DNA of 64,000 nt from Martensiomyces pterosporus (Eukaryota > Kickxellomycota > Kickxellomycetes > Kickxellales > Kickxellaceae): the NCBI GenBank assembly GCA_025201845.1, contig MU603944.1, forward strand, positions 164,367-228,366. The letters run 5' to 3'. Of the stretch, positions 11,307-22,816 are shown piece after piece. Every line of letters starts with the position of its first letter. The stretch's first letter is position 1. The notes below the pieces were generated by a model. The model saw only the letters and a list, made by a program, of their open reading frames with translations. It was not told where the DNA came from and searched no databases. A program made the translations under genes and the position numbers.

Positions 11307-11574
11307 ATTATAATATGCTATTTACTTGCATATGCCGCTGCCGCTGCTGGCTGCTTCTCTACATGTCTCCCCTTGCGCACCCCATTTAGTCTTATTTTAT
11401 TTGGTCTGTCTCCCTTAGCGTGTAGACACACTCTCTTACTAGTAGCTGCCTCTACCTTACTATTATTCCGTCGTGTACTAATAGGCACATTGTACCCCTT
11501 CTTTAATAAATGCTGTCTTTATTGTTTGCTGACTGTCCCGAGATATATTGAAGTGATGGCTGCTAGATGGCTCT

Positions 11575-12486
11575 TTAGTCCTGAGGGCGTCTGATTAGCT
11601 TTAGAATACTGTTCAGCATGCTGGCGAATAGCGACGATATTCCCCCGGCATACTTGTTGATGGTTCCCTTGGCGATATATGTGGAGACACTGAGCGTCAG
11701 ATCGTCATAGAAAGACAGCTTTTGGGCCTTGTTTCCCATGGATATCATCAAGGTGTCGCCAGCAAGGGACTCGTCGCAAATGGCCCTGATCATAGTCTTG
11801 ACAACCTTGTCCGAATTCATCAGGCCGATTTGGCCGACTATCGGGTACGCGCTGACCATGCGATTATTCTCGACTAGCGGCGTGTTGGTGAAATAAGGCG
11901 CCACTGCATTGACACGTATCTGTGGGGCCAGGCCCTTGCACGTGGTTGTGAAGAATATCAGCCCTGCTTTCGTCGTTCCGTAGCTCTCCATTATTGAGAT
12001 CGGCGTTAGCCCACCGATGGACGCCGTGTTTAACACCACACCGTTGAGCCCGGTTTCGCGGAAGTAGCGCACGGCGATGCGAGTGGCCTCCATTGGCGCT
12101 CTGAGGTTGATGTCGATGATGCGGTCCAGCTCAACACTGTCTTTTTGGCTGAACAGTGAGCACTCGTTGGCTATCCCGGCGTTGTTGACTACTACGTCGA
12201 TGCAACCGAATACCTCAACTGCCTTGTCAAAATAGGCCTGTATATCGTTCGCCTTACGCACATCGCTCACCATATACGAGGTGGCTGTCTGGTGCTCGCC
12301 AAGCCTGGCGTTGATTTCGTCGGAAACCTGCTTGATGCCCGGGTTGATGTCAACCAGGAGCACCTGAGCTTTGTATTCAGCTAGGCGCTCGCTCAGTTGC
12401 TTGCCCAGCCCACTTGCTGCACCTGTTACAACGACGACTTTTCCCTCTAGCTGAGAGATATATTTCTCCATACTACTGGTGGCCAT
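11575..12486 (-). CDS. Short-chain dehydrogenase/reductase (15-PGDH-like)
   Basis: This 303-residue classical SDR is a Rossmann-fold NAD(P)-dependent oxidoreductase; the substrate is unknown. The cofactor motif TGAASGLG is at residues 21-28, with an Asp at the end of strand 2 (LLVDINPG) suggesting NAD preference. The NNAG motif is at 101-104. The catalytic Ser is at 156 (NTASIGG), with Tyr169 and Lys173 in YGTTK. The overall pattern resembles 15-hydroxyprostaglandin dehydrogenase relatives, but family membership does not fix the substrate. The C-terminal about 40 residues are hydrophobic/basic (LFASMLNSILKLIRR) and could contact membrane or a partner. It is a single exon with an ATG at 12484..12486. 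Confidence 0.9.
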   Translation of the reverse strand: MATSSMEKYISQLEGKVVVVTGAASGLGKQLSERLAEYKAQVLLVDINPGIKQVSDEINARLGEHQTATSYMVSDVRKANDIQAYFDKAVEVFGCIDVVVNNAGIANECSLFSQKDSVELDRIIDINLRAPMEATRIAVRYFRETGLNGVVLNTASIGGLTPISIMESYGTTKAGLIFFTTTCKGLAPQIRVNAVAPYFTNTPLVENNRMVSAYPIVGQIGLMNSDKVVKTMIRAICDESLAGDTLMISMGNKAQKLSFYDDLTLSVSTYIAKGTINKYAGGISSLFASMLNSILKLIRRPQD

Positions 12487-12770
12487 GTCTATGTTTTTGT
12501 GACGTTTGAGCGTGCCACTTAGATATGGATGTCAAAAAGCGAAGGAAAGGCGAGGTGTATGGAAGGAGTGGTGCTCGACCTGCAACATCAGGAGGTGTGC
12601 CAGTGCGCGCAATATGCTCATTCGCACTTGCACAGTATTGCACGTTACTGCTTGCCAAATTGCGAGGGCTGAATTGCAGTAATATCTGAAACAATATATC
12701 TGCACGTGTAGGTGTATGTTTGCGTCGAAAATCAGCAGAGTTGGTCGGATCGCTGAATTTGGCTGGCGAT

Positions 12771-12842
12771 GGGGCTTTAGCTCAGGGGTAGAGCAATCGG
12801 CTGCAGTCCGATAGGTCCCCGGTTCAAATCCGGGAGGTCCCT
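12771..12842 (+). tRNA. tRNA-Cys(GCA)
   Basis: This 72-base cloverleaf has a 7-bp acceptor stem (GGGGCTT with AGGTCCC, two G-T pairs), a D arm GCTC..GAGC, an anticodon stem ATCGG/CCGAT with loop CTGCAGT (anticodon GCA), and a T arm CCCGG TTCAAAT CCGGG. The discriminator base is T (U73), the Cys identity base. It has no intron, and a TTTT run for Pol III termination follows within a few bases. It sits between the SDR and NTR2-like genes, which face away from each other. Confidence 0.97.
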
Positions 12843-12996
12843 TCCTTTTGCCCTTTCATTTTGGCCTGCCCGCTCAAGTGGCCAACCCGTAACCACGCGG
12901 TGCTGCGCCTTTTGCAGCTGGCACACGAAAAAAGGGCTTGGCCAGCCTTTCGCTGTTTGCACAGCTCGTGTCGTTATTTGCGTTACTCATTTTGCC

Positions 12997-14001
12997 ATGT
13001 TTGGGTTTAAAAAGCCAAAGGGTCGTAGGAATATACGGAAGAAGCAGGAGGGCGCTGTGGAGGAAGCGGCGTCGCAGGATGAGCCAACAGGTATTGTGAA
13101 GCGGACATCAAAGCTGTCCTCGAAGGTGGATGCAGTTTCAACAGCTAGTTCTCCTGGTCTGAGTTTTGGCTCAGAGCAAGGCAGCGAGTTTATCAAGGTA
13201 AGGAAGAGCCGACCGAGTGCCAGGATCAAGGAGATAATCTCTGAGCAAAGCACACGGGATGCCGAAGAGAGGAAATACACGGACGACGATATACAGGCTT
13301 TGAAGGACGAGTCAGCCAAGCCGACCAGCGACACGTACCTTCCACCAGAGGCAGCGGCATCTCGATATCCATTCTCTAACGAAGGACTGCCCGATGCGCA
13401 GGAAATATACATGGCGAAAAAGCTGCGGCGGCAGCGTCAGGCGGCGCAGCGAATGGAAGATGCTGAGGATGGAGTCAATAGTGGCGCTATGCGCAATGAG
13501 GATGACTTTGTTTCACTGGCTGACGGGCTGGCCAGCTCCACAATTGGCAGCACCAAGCTCGATGACTTGCTCGACGATGGTGCTACTGAGGGCGAAGATG
13601 AAGGGGACGTCGTGATAATCGGCAAAAACGAGCGGGAAGAGTACAGCCGAAGCTCACGGATAGCGAAAGAGGAATCAATCATGCACGCACAAGAGGAGGG
13701 CGAGGCTAGCGACTGGGAGAACGAGCAGCTCCGTAATGCTGGAGTTGCATCTGCAAACCCGCATTTAGATAAAAGAGGTGTGCAGCGGCCTGTAGATAGC
13801 GGGGGATTCGAGTTTGACAGCTCTTATTTGGGATTCCTCATTGCCCAGGAGAAGAACCAGTTGGCCCTCGAGAAGAATCGGTTAATGGCTGTCCAAAATG
13901 ATATCGAACACACCAACGCGGCTCTTAAAGCGATCCAGGAAGAAGCAGAGGTTGCACAGAAGCAGTGGGAGCACTTTACGGCAATAACAAAAGCCACATA
14001 G
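12997..14001 (+). CDS. NTR2/GCFC-N-terminal-like splicing-complex protein
   Basis: This 334-residue hydrophilic protein probably belongs to the NTR2 (nineteen-complex-related 2) family, whose yeast member works with Ntr1 and the helicase Prp43 in spliceosome disassembly; GCFC/PAXBP proteins share the same N-terminal region. Supporting landmarks, in order: a basic Lys/Arg start MFGFKKPKGRRNIRKK, TYLPPEAAASRYPF, LPDAQEIYMAKKLRRQR, NEDDFVSL, an acidic stretch EGEDEGDVVIIG, SDWENEQLRNAG, and a C-terminal predicted coiled coil from about 280 (AQEKNQLALEKNRLM..). Family assignment comes from these motifs only. No intron was seen. Confidence 0.65.
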   Translation: MFGFKKPKGRRNIRKKQEGAVEEAASQDEPTGIVKRTSKLSSKVDAVSTASSPGLSFGSEQGSEFIKVRKSRPSARIKEIISEQSTRDAEERKYTDDDIQALKDESAKPTSDTYLPPEAAASRYPFSNEGLPDAQEIYMAKKLRRQRQAAQRMEDAEDGVNSGAMRNEDDFVSLADGLASSTIGSTKLDDLLDDGATEGEDEGDVVIIGKNEREEYSRSSRIAKEESIMHAQEEGEASDWENEQLRNAGVASANPHLDKRGVQRPVDSGGFEFDSSYLGFLIAQEKNQLALEKNRLMAVQNDIEHTNAALKAIQEEAEVAQKQWEHFTAITKAT

Positions 14002-14262
14002 CTAGCTTTTTCTTACGTTGTGAGCAGTGTGATGTCAAAGTGTGTGCTTGCTTTCCGGTACATGAGCGATTCGGTGTATCTGCAGTGATATCATCCACAA
14101 CCATGTGTTTTGATTCTGAGCGACACAATTGTAACTGTCCATACCCCTGACCCCCGCAGGGGCGTAGACAAATCAGCTCTCTTTCTCTCTTTCTCAATTC
14201 CGCAGTCGCTGCATAGCTTGCTGTTTTATTCACTGGCTGTGTCATAAATTCCAATTTTGGTT

Positions 14263-17259
14263 ATGGACAACGCTGGGAATACACGCGCAAAAACTGACGA
14301 TGGCTGTGAGGAATACCAGCTAGGACCTGGAGACGCGAGGAATGCAAGTGGTGTACAGGCGCTGGAAAGAGAGGTTGTGCAGCTAGTGGGTTTCAACAAA
14401 GAGGACAAGTCGCAGATAGCCGTGCCTGGATTCGGCGATTTCAATTTGTATTTTCGCGAGAGAAAGCGCAAGCTAGCAGAGCAAGCCGAGTTGAGAGCAA
14501 CCAGGGAGCAAAAATTCGACCCGATATTCGCTGGGGTCACATTCCATATTAACGGGTATACGCAGCCGTCGCACTATGAGCTGAAGCTCCTGCTTATCGA
14601 TCGTGGCGGCAAGTTCCTACACTACTTGTCCAAGACACAAGTAACACACATCATTGCCTCGAGTCTAACCATGGCGAAAGAGAAGGAACTTCGGAACTAT
14701 AAGGTGGTCAGGCCCGAGTGGGTTGTTGACAGCGTCAGGGCCGGGAGGCAGCTCTCGTGGCACAGGTACAAACTTATCGGTCAGGGGAATACAGGGGTTC
14801 CAACAAATCCAGGCCAGGCCAGTCTGGATCTTGAAGCGTGGGGTGCCATGTCTCTGCTATCCTCTACACAGAATTGTACGGCGAGTTCGCCAGCGGTTGG
14901 CGCTGCAGAGCCGAGCGATGCTCAGCAGCAGCAGCAGCAGCAGCAGCCACAACCGCAGCCACAGGTACCACCAAAGACCACTGTTGTGGTCGATAGATTT
15001 GGAGAAGGGCTCAATAGAAGCTGGGTCCGGAAGAACATCGCGTCAGATAAGGACTTTATTCAGCGGTACTACGCCAATTCGCGTCTCCATCATCTGTCTG
15101 TGTGGAAAGCCGACATGAAGGACTATGTTGCCCAGCTGCGCCAAAAGTACAAGCAGCCTACTGCAAAGGAAAAGGGGTCGCCCGAGAGCCGTATTATTAT
15201 GCATGTTGACTTTGACTGCTTCTTCGTATCTGCAAGTCTCTTGTTGCATCCTCACCTGAAGGACAAGCCTGTGGCTGTGTGCCATTCACAACAGCAGCAG
15301 CCGCAGGAAGAGCAGCCGGACTCTGCGAATTCGGGGTCTACTGGTATGTCAGGGCGATCGGGAGGATCAAGCCAAATAGCGTCATGCAATTACATCGCCA
15401 GGTCTTTTGGCATCCGGAACGGCATGTTCATGGGTCCTGCACGTCGACTGTGTCCATCTCTGACGACTGTACCTTACCACTTTGACGAATACAAGCGGAT
15501 ATCGCAGATATTCTACGAAGAGGTAACGAAGGTTGCGGATGAAACACAGGCTGTTAGCATCGACGAGGCTTTGCTGGATGTCACTGAAGTAGTCAACAGG
15601 GAATACCAGGGGAATCCTGAGCTGCTTGCCCAGCATATCCGCCAGCTGGTTCAGGAGAAGACGCGGTGCACTGTGAGTATCGGAATCGGTCCCAGTATCC
15701 TCCTTGCGAGGGTAGCCACGACAAGGGCCAAGCCAGATGGCGTATATTCACTGGATACCAACCGGTTCATGAATATGGATATGAAAGTTAATGACCTTCC
15801 AGGCGCCGGCCACACAATCGAGGATAAACTTGCTGCCCACGGAATCAGGGCTGTGGCTGACGTCAGGTCAGCTTCTCTGCAGCAGCTTCAAACAATCTGT
15901 GGCGAAAAGATGGGGACCAGGCTCTATAATTTCAGCAGAGGTATCGATGACCGCGTGCTCGAGTCAGATAAACCACGCCAGGCATTCGGTGCCGACATCG
16001 GGTGGGGGATTCGATTTTCTAACCAAGACGAAGCTGACGGCTTTGTAAGGAGGCTGACTGAAGAGGTCTGCAAATCGATGTCTTCGGCAAAACGAACGGG
16101 CAGGTCGGTGACATTAAAGATCAAGAAGCGCCAGGAAGGGCAGGGCAGGCCAGAAAAATTCCTTGGCCATGGAATATGCGACAGCCTGTCCAGGTCCACG
16201 ACGCTGCCGCAGCCAACAGACGACCCAGCCAGAATTGCATCCGCATGTATTGACCTGTTACGGCAGATGTCTATCAATCCGTTGGACATCCGGTCGGTTG
16301 GAATACAAGTGCAGAGGCTCAGTGCTGTCGAGGCTGGCGCAGATATCGGGAGCTTGCTTGCCAGGCCAAAGGCGCCAAAAGGTGTGACCAGTTCAGAGAG
16401 CAGCCGGAGATTGGAAGCCGACCTGCCCTCGGCATCGCAGCTGGACATCACCGTCATCAGTGAGCTACCGCTCTCTATTCAGCAGGAGCTCCAAGCTGCA
16501 TACCAGCAACTGGATCCCAATATTGACATTGGCATTAGCAAGCCAGCTGGCCCCGCATCTGCCAGAAGGAGGCCGGATAGAAAACCAAGCCATGGCTCTG
16601 GGTACAGTGGCAGAGGACAGCCTCGCAAGCTAGCGTTTTCTGCTTCTGGTGTGGCCAGCAACCCAAAGCCAAAGCACCGAAGCCAGAGCCTGGTGCAGGC
16701 ATTCCGAAAAGCTGAATCGCTCGATTCAGTCATGCCCTCACAGATGGACGGCGGGGTGTGGGAGAGCCTGCCCATGGGGATTCGTCGAGAAGTTGCACGA
16801 GAGTACCTGAGAAGCAAGCCGCAGGTGCCTCGGGAAAAGCCTAGCTTGCCAGATAACCAGGTAGAAGCAGCTGAGATATCGACTAGTGGTGACGCCAAAC
16901 AAGAAGATGGTGGCGGCAGTTGTGCAAAGGATGAGGACGAGGACAAGAAGGGCAAGAGCCAGACACCACCAGCGCCAATGCTGTTCGGCAAGAGCGATAT
17001 GGCAGGCGTAAAGCGCCTGATTAAGGACTGGGTTGCTTCAAGCGAAACAGGGCCATACGAGGAGGATATAGCTGAGTTGGCCAGCTACACAGAATCGCTG
17101 GTTAGGTCCCATGATCTTGCACGAGCAGAAGGCACGCTGGCATATCTAAAGTTCTGTGTTCAAAGTCGGAGCAGTGCATGGAAGGATGCACTAGCAGCTG
17201 TTCTAAGTCGCACAAATACCGTGTGTCTAGAGATGTACAATGCACGCATTGTCGTTTAA
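14263..17259 (+). CDS. REV1: DNA repair protein REV1 (Y-family deoxycytidyl transferase)
   Basis: Translesion polymerase that inserts dCMP opposite abasic sites and scaffolds Pol zeta and other Y-family polymerases. It has 998 residues in one exon. The BRCT domain is at about 85-172 (FAGVTFHINGY.., RPEWVVDSVRAG). A Gln/Pro linker follows (about 219-235, seven or more CAG-type codons), then the N-digit helix HHLSVWKADMK (275-285). The palm begins IIMHVDFDCFF with Asp315 and Asp317; Ser431-Ile-Asp433-Glu434 supplies the third acidic site. Two ubiquitin-binding motifs are present (ELPLSIQQEL and ESLPMGIRREV), as is a C-terminal REV1-CT domain ending at the stop. I use the ATG at 14263 because the two codons before it start with TTG. 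It is convergent with HAL2, 82 bases away. Confidence 0.97.
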   Translation: MDNAGNTRAKTDDGCEEYQLGPGDARNASGVQALEREVVQLVGFNKEDKSQIAVPGFGDFNLYFRERKRKLAEQAELRATREQKFDPIFAGVTFHINGYTQPSHYELKLLLIDRGGKFLHYLSKTQVTHIIASSLTMAKEKELRNYKVVRPEWVVDSVRAGRQLSWHRYKLIGQGNTGVPTNPGQASLDLEAWGAMSLLSSTQNCTASSPAVGAAEPSDAQQQQQQQQPQPQPQVPPKTTVVVDRFGEGLNRSWVRKNIASDKDFIQRYYANSRLHHLSVWKADMKDYVAQLRQKYKQPTAKEKGSPESRIIMHVDFDCFFVSASLLLHPHLKDKPVAVCHSQQQQPQEEQPDSANSGSTGMSGRSGGSSQIASCNYIARSFGIRNGMFMGPARRLCPSLTTVPYHFDEYKRISQIFYEEVTKVADETQAVSIDEALLDVTEVVNREYQGNPELLAQHIRQLVQEKTRCTVSIGIGPSILLARVATTRAKPDGVYSLDTNRFMNMDMKVNDLPGAGHTIEDKLAAHGIRAVADVRSASLQQLQTICGEKMGTRLYNFSRGIDDRVLESDKPRQAFGADIGWGIRFSNQDEADGFVRRLTEEVCKSMSSAKRTGRSVTLKIKKRQEGQGRPEKFLGHGICDSLSRSTTLPQPTDDPARIASACIDLLRQMSINPLDIRSVGIQVQRLSAVEAGADIGSLLARPKAPKGVTSSESSRRLEADLPSASQLDITVISELPLSIQQELQAAYQQLDPNIDIGISKPAGPASARRRPDRKPSHGSGYSGRGQPRKLAFSASGVASNPKPKHRSQSLVQAFRKAESLDSVMPSQMDGGVWESLPMGIRREVAREYLRSKPQVPREKPSLPDNQVEAAEISTSGDAKQEDGGGSCAKDEDEDKKGKSQTPPAPMLFGKSDMAGVKRLIKDWVASSETGPYEEDIAELASYTESLVRSHDLARAEGTLAYLKFCVQSRSSAWKDALAAVLSRTNTVCLEMYNARIVV

Positions 17260-17341
17260 TACTCCAAGCAAGTCTCAGCATTTTTCTTAGCCGCAACGCA
17301 TCGAAAATATACTTGGCATAAAGACGAAAGATTAGTAGCGC

Positions 17342-18696
17342 TTACAGCTTGGTAGCAAGGGTCTCCTGAACAGCCTTGATGACCGCATCGAAAATACTGG
17401 CATTTGCGGCAACGACGCCCTTGTTTGCGCTGAGCGTACGGCCGATCGAGAAATCAAGGGGCTTTCCGTGGATGTCGGAAACCATACCTCCTGCTTCACG
17501 GATGACAATGTTGCCAGCGCCATGGTCCCAGATCTTTTCAACATAGGTGGCAGAGGTTGGCAGGCGAAGGTAGATGTCTGCATCTCCGCGCGCAACTGCA
17601 GCATACTTGCACTGGCTGTCCATGCGGACGGATGGCTTGGTGATACCAAGGAGCCTGGCAATGTTGGCATTGTCGCTGTGGTTTGAGTGGCCAGACTCAA
17701 CAGACTCACAGAAGCTGGATTCGCTGGTGTTGGTGATGCCAGAGACATGAATTGGCGTTTCATCAGCTTCGCTTGCGGCAGACAGCTTGCGCTGGAATGC
17801 ACCCTGGCCCTCGGCAGCGACCATCAGAATGCCGCGCTCGCCGTCGGGCTTGTTCATGTCCCAGGGGAGGTTGGGGCAGCCAAGGACTCCCAGGCGAACC
17901 TTGCCGTCGATGATCAGCGCCAAGCAGACAGCGAACTGTTCGCCACGCAGGAACCCCTTTGTACCATCGATAGGGTCAAGAGTCCAGTGACGGCCCTTGG
18001 GGCCACCAGCATACTGGCCACGGTCAATTGCGCGAAGAACCTAAAACGGCAATAAAAGGGCTCAAAGAGCACACACATGTGGTGTCGATTACGCTGCCTG
18101 GTCAAGCTAGAGCTTTCTATCATGGTTGTGATAGCCCAAATATTGCTGTTTCTTACCTCATCGGTGGCCAGTGGGTGCTCTGTGGCCGTGTTTGTCAACT
18201 CGACAACCTTCTCGCGCAGGATGCGGCCCTCCTCGCCCTGAAGATCCTTTGAGTCCTCCTCTCCAACAATCGGGTCACCGGGGAAGTGCTTCTCGAGGAT
18301 CGAGTTTACTACGGCCTGGGCACTGAAATCAGCAACAGTGACGGGTGACTTGTCCTTCTTCACCATTGTCTCGTCTGTAACAAGGTGCTTGAACACAGCT
18401 TGGCAGACACGGGAGGCGCGCTCGACGGCCTCAATGGCGACAGATCGTTCTTTTGCGAGATAGGCTACGCGTGTGCAAGATGCGCGAACAAGTGGTGGGG
18501 TGCGGTGAGGGTCAGTCCTTCTAAATGCACTACAGCAGTAGCCGCTGTGAATACGGCGGAGCTGGCTATGGTTAGGGAGCAGAAGCTGCCTGTTAGCCAA
18601 AGTGGGCCCCAAAGGTGCTGCCATTAGCAGCGCACCAGCCCTTGCGACAGTTTGTGCGTATCTATGCAAGCAAGGTGCATGCAAATTACCTGACAT
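17342..18696 (-). CDS. MET22: 3'(2'),5'-bisphosphate nucleotidase (three exons)
   Basis: This Mg-dependent, lithium-sensitive phosphatase turns PAP into AMP, keeping sulfate assimilation and 5'-3' RNases running (HAL2/MET22 in yeast). Exons: 18690..18696 (only ATGTCAG), 18157..18464, and 17342..18040. Phases fit (7+308+699 = 338 codons) and the protein has 337 residues. The joined start MSAYLAKERSVAIEAV matches the family start far better than the unspliced frame. Motifs: VTVADFSAQAVV, GEEDS, WTLDPIDGTKGF (metal-binding DPIDGT), and WDHGAGNIVIREAGG near the C terminus. Donors are GTAATT and GTAAGA, with acceptors TAG. Convergent with REV1. Confidence 0.93.
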
Positions 18697-20133
<1,437 letters not shown>

Positions 20134-20674
20134 TCGTTGGCTTCTTTCTTTGCTTGCGCGAAACATTTTTGCTTTGTTCGAGTGTTTTTGCGTCACCAAT
20201 GGCAAGCAGCAGTCCAAATACAACCTTGTGCGCATTGGGAGTTTATTGCAAAGGGATCCATGTCGTTGGTGCACCTGGCGCCTGGGCTCCATCTTGGCTC
20301 CACCGACATGGGAAGCGGGCCAGAGCAGCCCAAGGCTGCCCTGCTGTTTCTTGGGTGTATGTGATGTTGCCGTGAGGGGCATGTGGATCAAGGATCAAAT
20401 GAGACAGATCAGCAGCTGCAGCCAATGAGGTGCAGCCAAGTTGGCTGAGCAGTGGAGCAGGGTAGGGGCTCTGGCATGGAGGACACCCAAGGGGGTTTGC
20501 AGGCTACCAGAGCCAACAAACACCAGCAGGCAGCCAAGCCCAGGCAGCAGTGCCATCTTTGTTGACGTTGAACATTGCACATTTCTGCTCTTCTTTCCTT
20601 CATCCACCTTTGTGTTGCCATTTGCCTTCTTAAAGTTTGCATTTATTCGTCGAGTGGACGAAGGAAAATAAGAA
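20134..20674. other. Intergenic, no gene seen
   Basis: This holds the 3' flank of ubiquitin-L40 and the delta-COP promoter. Overlapping short frames on both strands have no family resemblance. Confidence 0.55.
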
Positions 20675-22655
20675 ATGGTAAAAATGCGCTCTATAGCAGC
20701 AAAAAGCAGTGCATGCGTGTGCATTGCGTTGTCGCTGGGCTCACAGGATTGTCTTGTTTGCAAGACTGAGCGAGTGGATTGGAGCGTATGGCCAAGATTC
20801 AGGGCATTGCTGGGCGAGATGTGCCAGCGCTGACGGCAAATTACTAAACCGCAGCATTCCATTGTACTGTGATCCGCCTTTGTGTGTAGGTTGTTCTTGC
20901 TTCGTCTATCTGCACAAAGACAGGGAAAGGTACGCGTTGCCTCGCATTATCCAGCACACAGGCTGCACGCATTTGTAGTTGCAGCTGGCCAGCATTGCTA
21001 ATTCGAACGCCGCAAAGGCTCATCTGGACAGCGTAAGTGTAAATTCGCTGCAAGCTAATCCCGGGCAAGCCACTCGCTGCACCCTGACCTTTCTGCTGAC
21101 TGAAATTGATGTAGCCCTGGTCTCACGGCAGTTTGTTGAGATGCCCCGCACGCGCATCGAGGGCCTGCTTGCGTCGTTCCCCAAGCTGATGGTTCCTGGC
21201 CAGCAGCACACAACGGTCGAAACAGAGACGATCCGCTATGTATACCAGCCAGTTGGGGAGGACATGTATGCAGTCCTGATCACCAGCCGCCAAAACAACA
21301 TTGTCCAGGATATGGACACGCTCCACCTGATCGCACGCGCAGTGTCGGACATTTGCGATATTGGAGACCAGCAAGATGTCATTATGCACGGATTCGATAT
21401 CCTCTCGGCGTTCGATGAGGTCATTTCGCTTGGCTACAGAGACAACATTGACCTCGCCAAACTGCGCACAATCATGGAGATGGAGAGCCACGAGGAGAAG
21501 ATCCAGGAAATCATCGAGCGGAACAAGGAGCGCGAGGCGAAGCAGGAGCTCAAGAGAAAGGCCAAGCTGTTTGAGCAGCAGCGTAGGGAGGCTGCTAAGC
21601 GCGGTCTTGCTGACCCTGGGCTCGGTGGAATCGGCTCTGGGGGATCTGGGTCCATGCTTGGTGGGGGTCGTATGGGTGGCAGCGGTGGCAGCTATGAGCC
21701 ACTGCTTTCGCGCGAGCCCGAGCCTGTTCGCTCATTTAGTCCTGCAGCACCGTCAGCACCATCCTTCACATCAACTGCGCGTGGCATGAAGCTTGGACGC
21801 AAGCCCAAGGGTGCTGATATTCTCGGTGCTATGAAGAACGAGGTAGATGCCATCCAGGAGCTTACGGAGAACCTGTCGATTGCCGACGAGACGCCTGCTG
21901 CTCCTGTCGCTGCCATGCCTCCCGTTGATATGAAGGGTGTTCATGTCCAGATTGAAGAGCACATCACGGCCATCGTCAACCGCGATGGAGGTCTTGAGCA
22001 GATGGAGGTCAAGGGCGACTTGTCGCTGATAGTCTCCGATGAGGCATACTCCAACGTGCAGGTTGGCGTTGCGACGAACGGCTCGCAGAACGCTCAGATC
22101 AAGACACACCCCAAGATCGACAAGAAGAAGTTCCAGAGCAGCTCCGCAATTGCCCTCAGGGACCCGTCAGGGTCGTTCCCTCTGTCACAGCCCATCGGTG
22201 TTCTCAAGTGGCGCATCGTCTCTGGCGAAGAGGGCGATGTCCCGTTCACCATCAACTGCTGGCCCTCGCCTACTGGCAGCGGGACTGTCGATGTTAATAT
22301 CGAATACGAGCTTACCAACCCCAAGCTTGAGCTCGAAGATGTTGTGGTTTCGATCCCGATCCCCCCCGGTACCCAGCCGACAGTTGGCGACGTCGACGGC
22401 GTCTACGAAGTCAACCGGTCGCGCGGAACGCTTGACTGGCAGATTCCGACCATCGATGCTAGCAACAAGGATGGAAGCCTCGACTTTAGCGTTCCTGGTG
22501 ACGATGCTGGCGCCTTCTTCCCTGTTGTTGTCTCGTTTGTCTGCAGCAAGTCGTACTTTGATGTCGATATCACTAGCGTCACTACGCCCGACAGCAAGGA
22601 CGTTGACTACTCGCAGGTTGTTTCGCTGATTCCCGACCAGTACGCTGTCATCTAA
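20675..22655 (+). CDS. RET2: Coatomer (COPI) delta subunit
   Basis: Delta-COP is part of the COPI coat for Golgi-to-ER retrieval. Proposed exons: 20675..20677 (the ATG alone, followed by GTAAAA), 20890..20929, and 21115..22655; total 527 residues. Joined, the N terminus reads MVVLASSICTKTGKALVSRQ, the expected longin-domain start. The exon 2/3 join (GTACGC..TAG, phase 1) is therefore secure, while the ATG-only first exon is deduced from phase and position. A longin domain is followed by a charged coiled coil (EEKIQEIIERNKEREAKQ), a Gly/Ser/Pro linker, and a mu-homology domain from about residue 285 (VHVQIEEHITAIVNRDGGLE, then FTINCWPSP) to the end. It is convergent with FIBP. Confidence 0.92.
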
Positions 22656-22816
22656 AAGTGGGCCCTGCTCTCCTTATTTGCAGCAGTCATGGGCGCATTC
22701 ACAACAGCCATTACAGCCTTCCTCCCCTTTCACCACCTTCGCCTTCGCTATTTTCATTCTCTAGCCCAAATATACCAACGTCTATTATCTTTTGTTCCAT
22801 GAAAAAAAACTGCAGA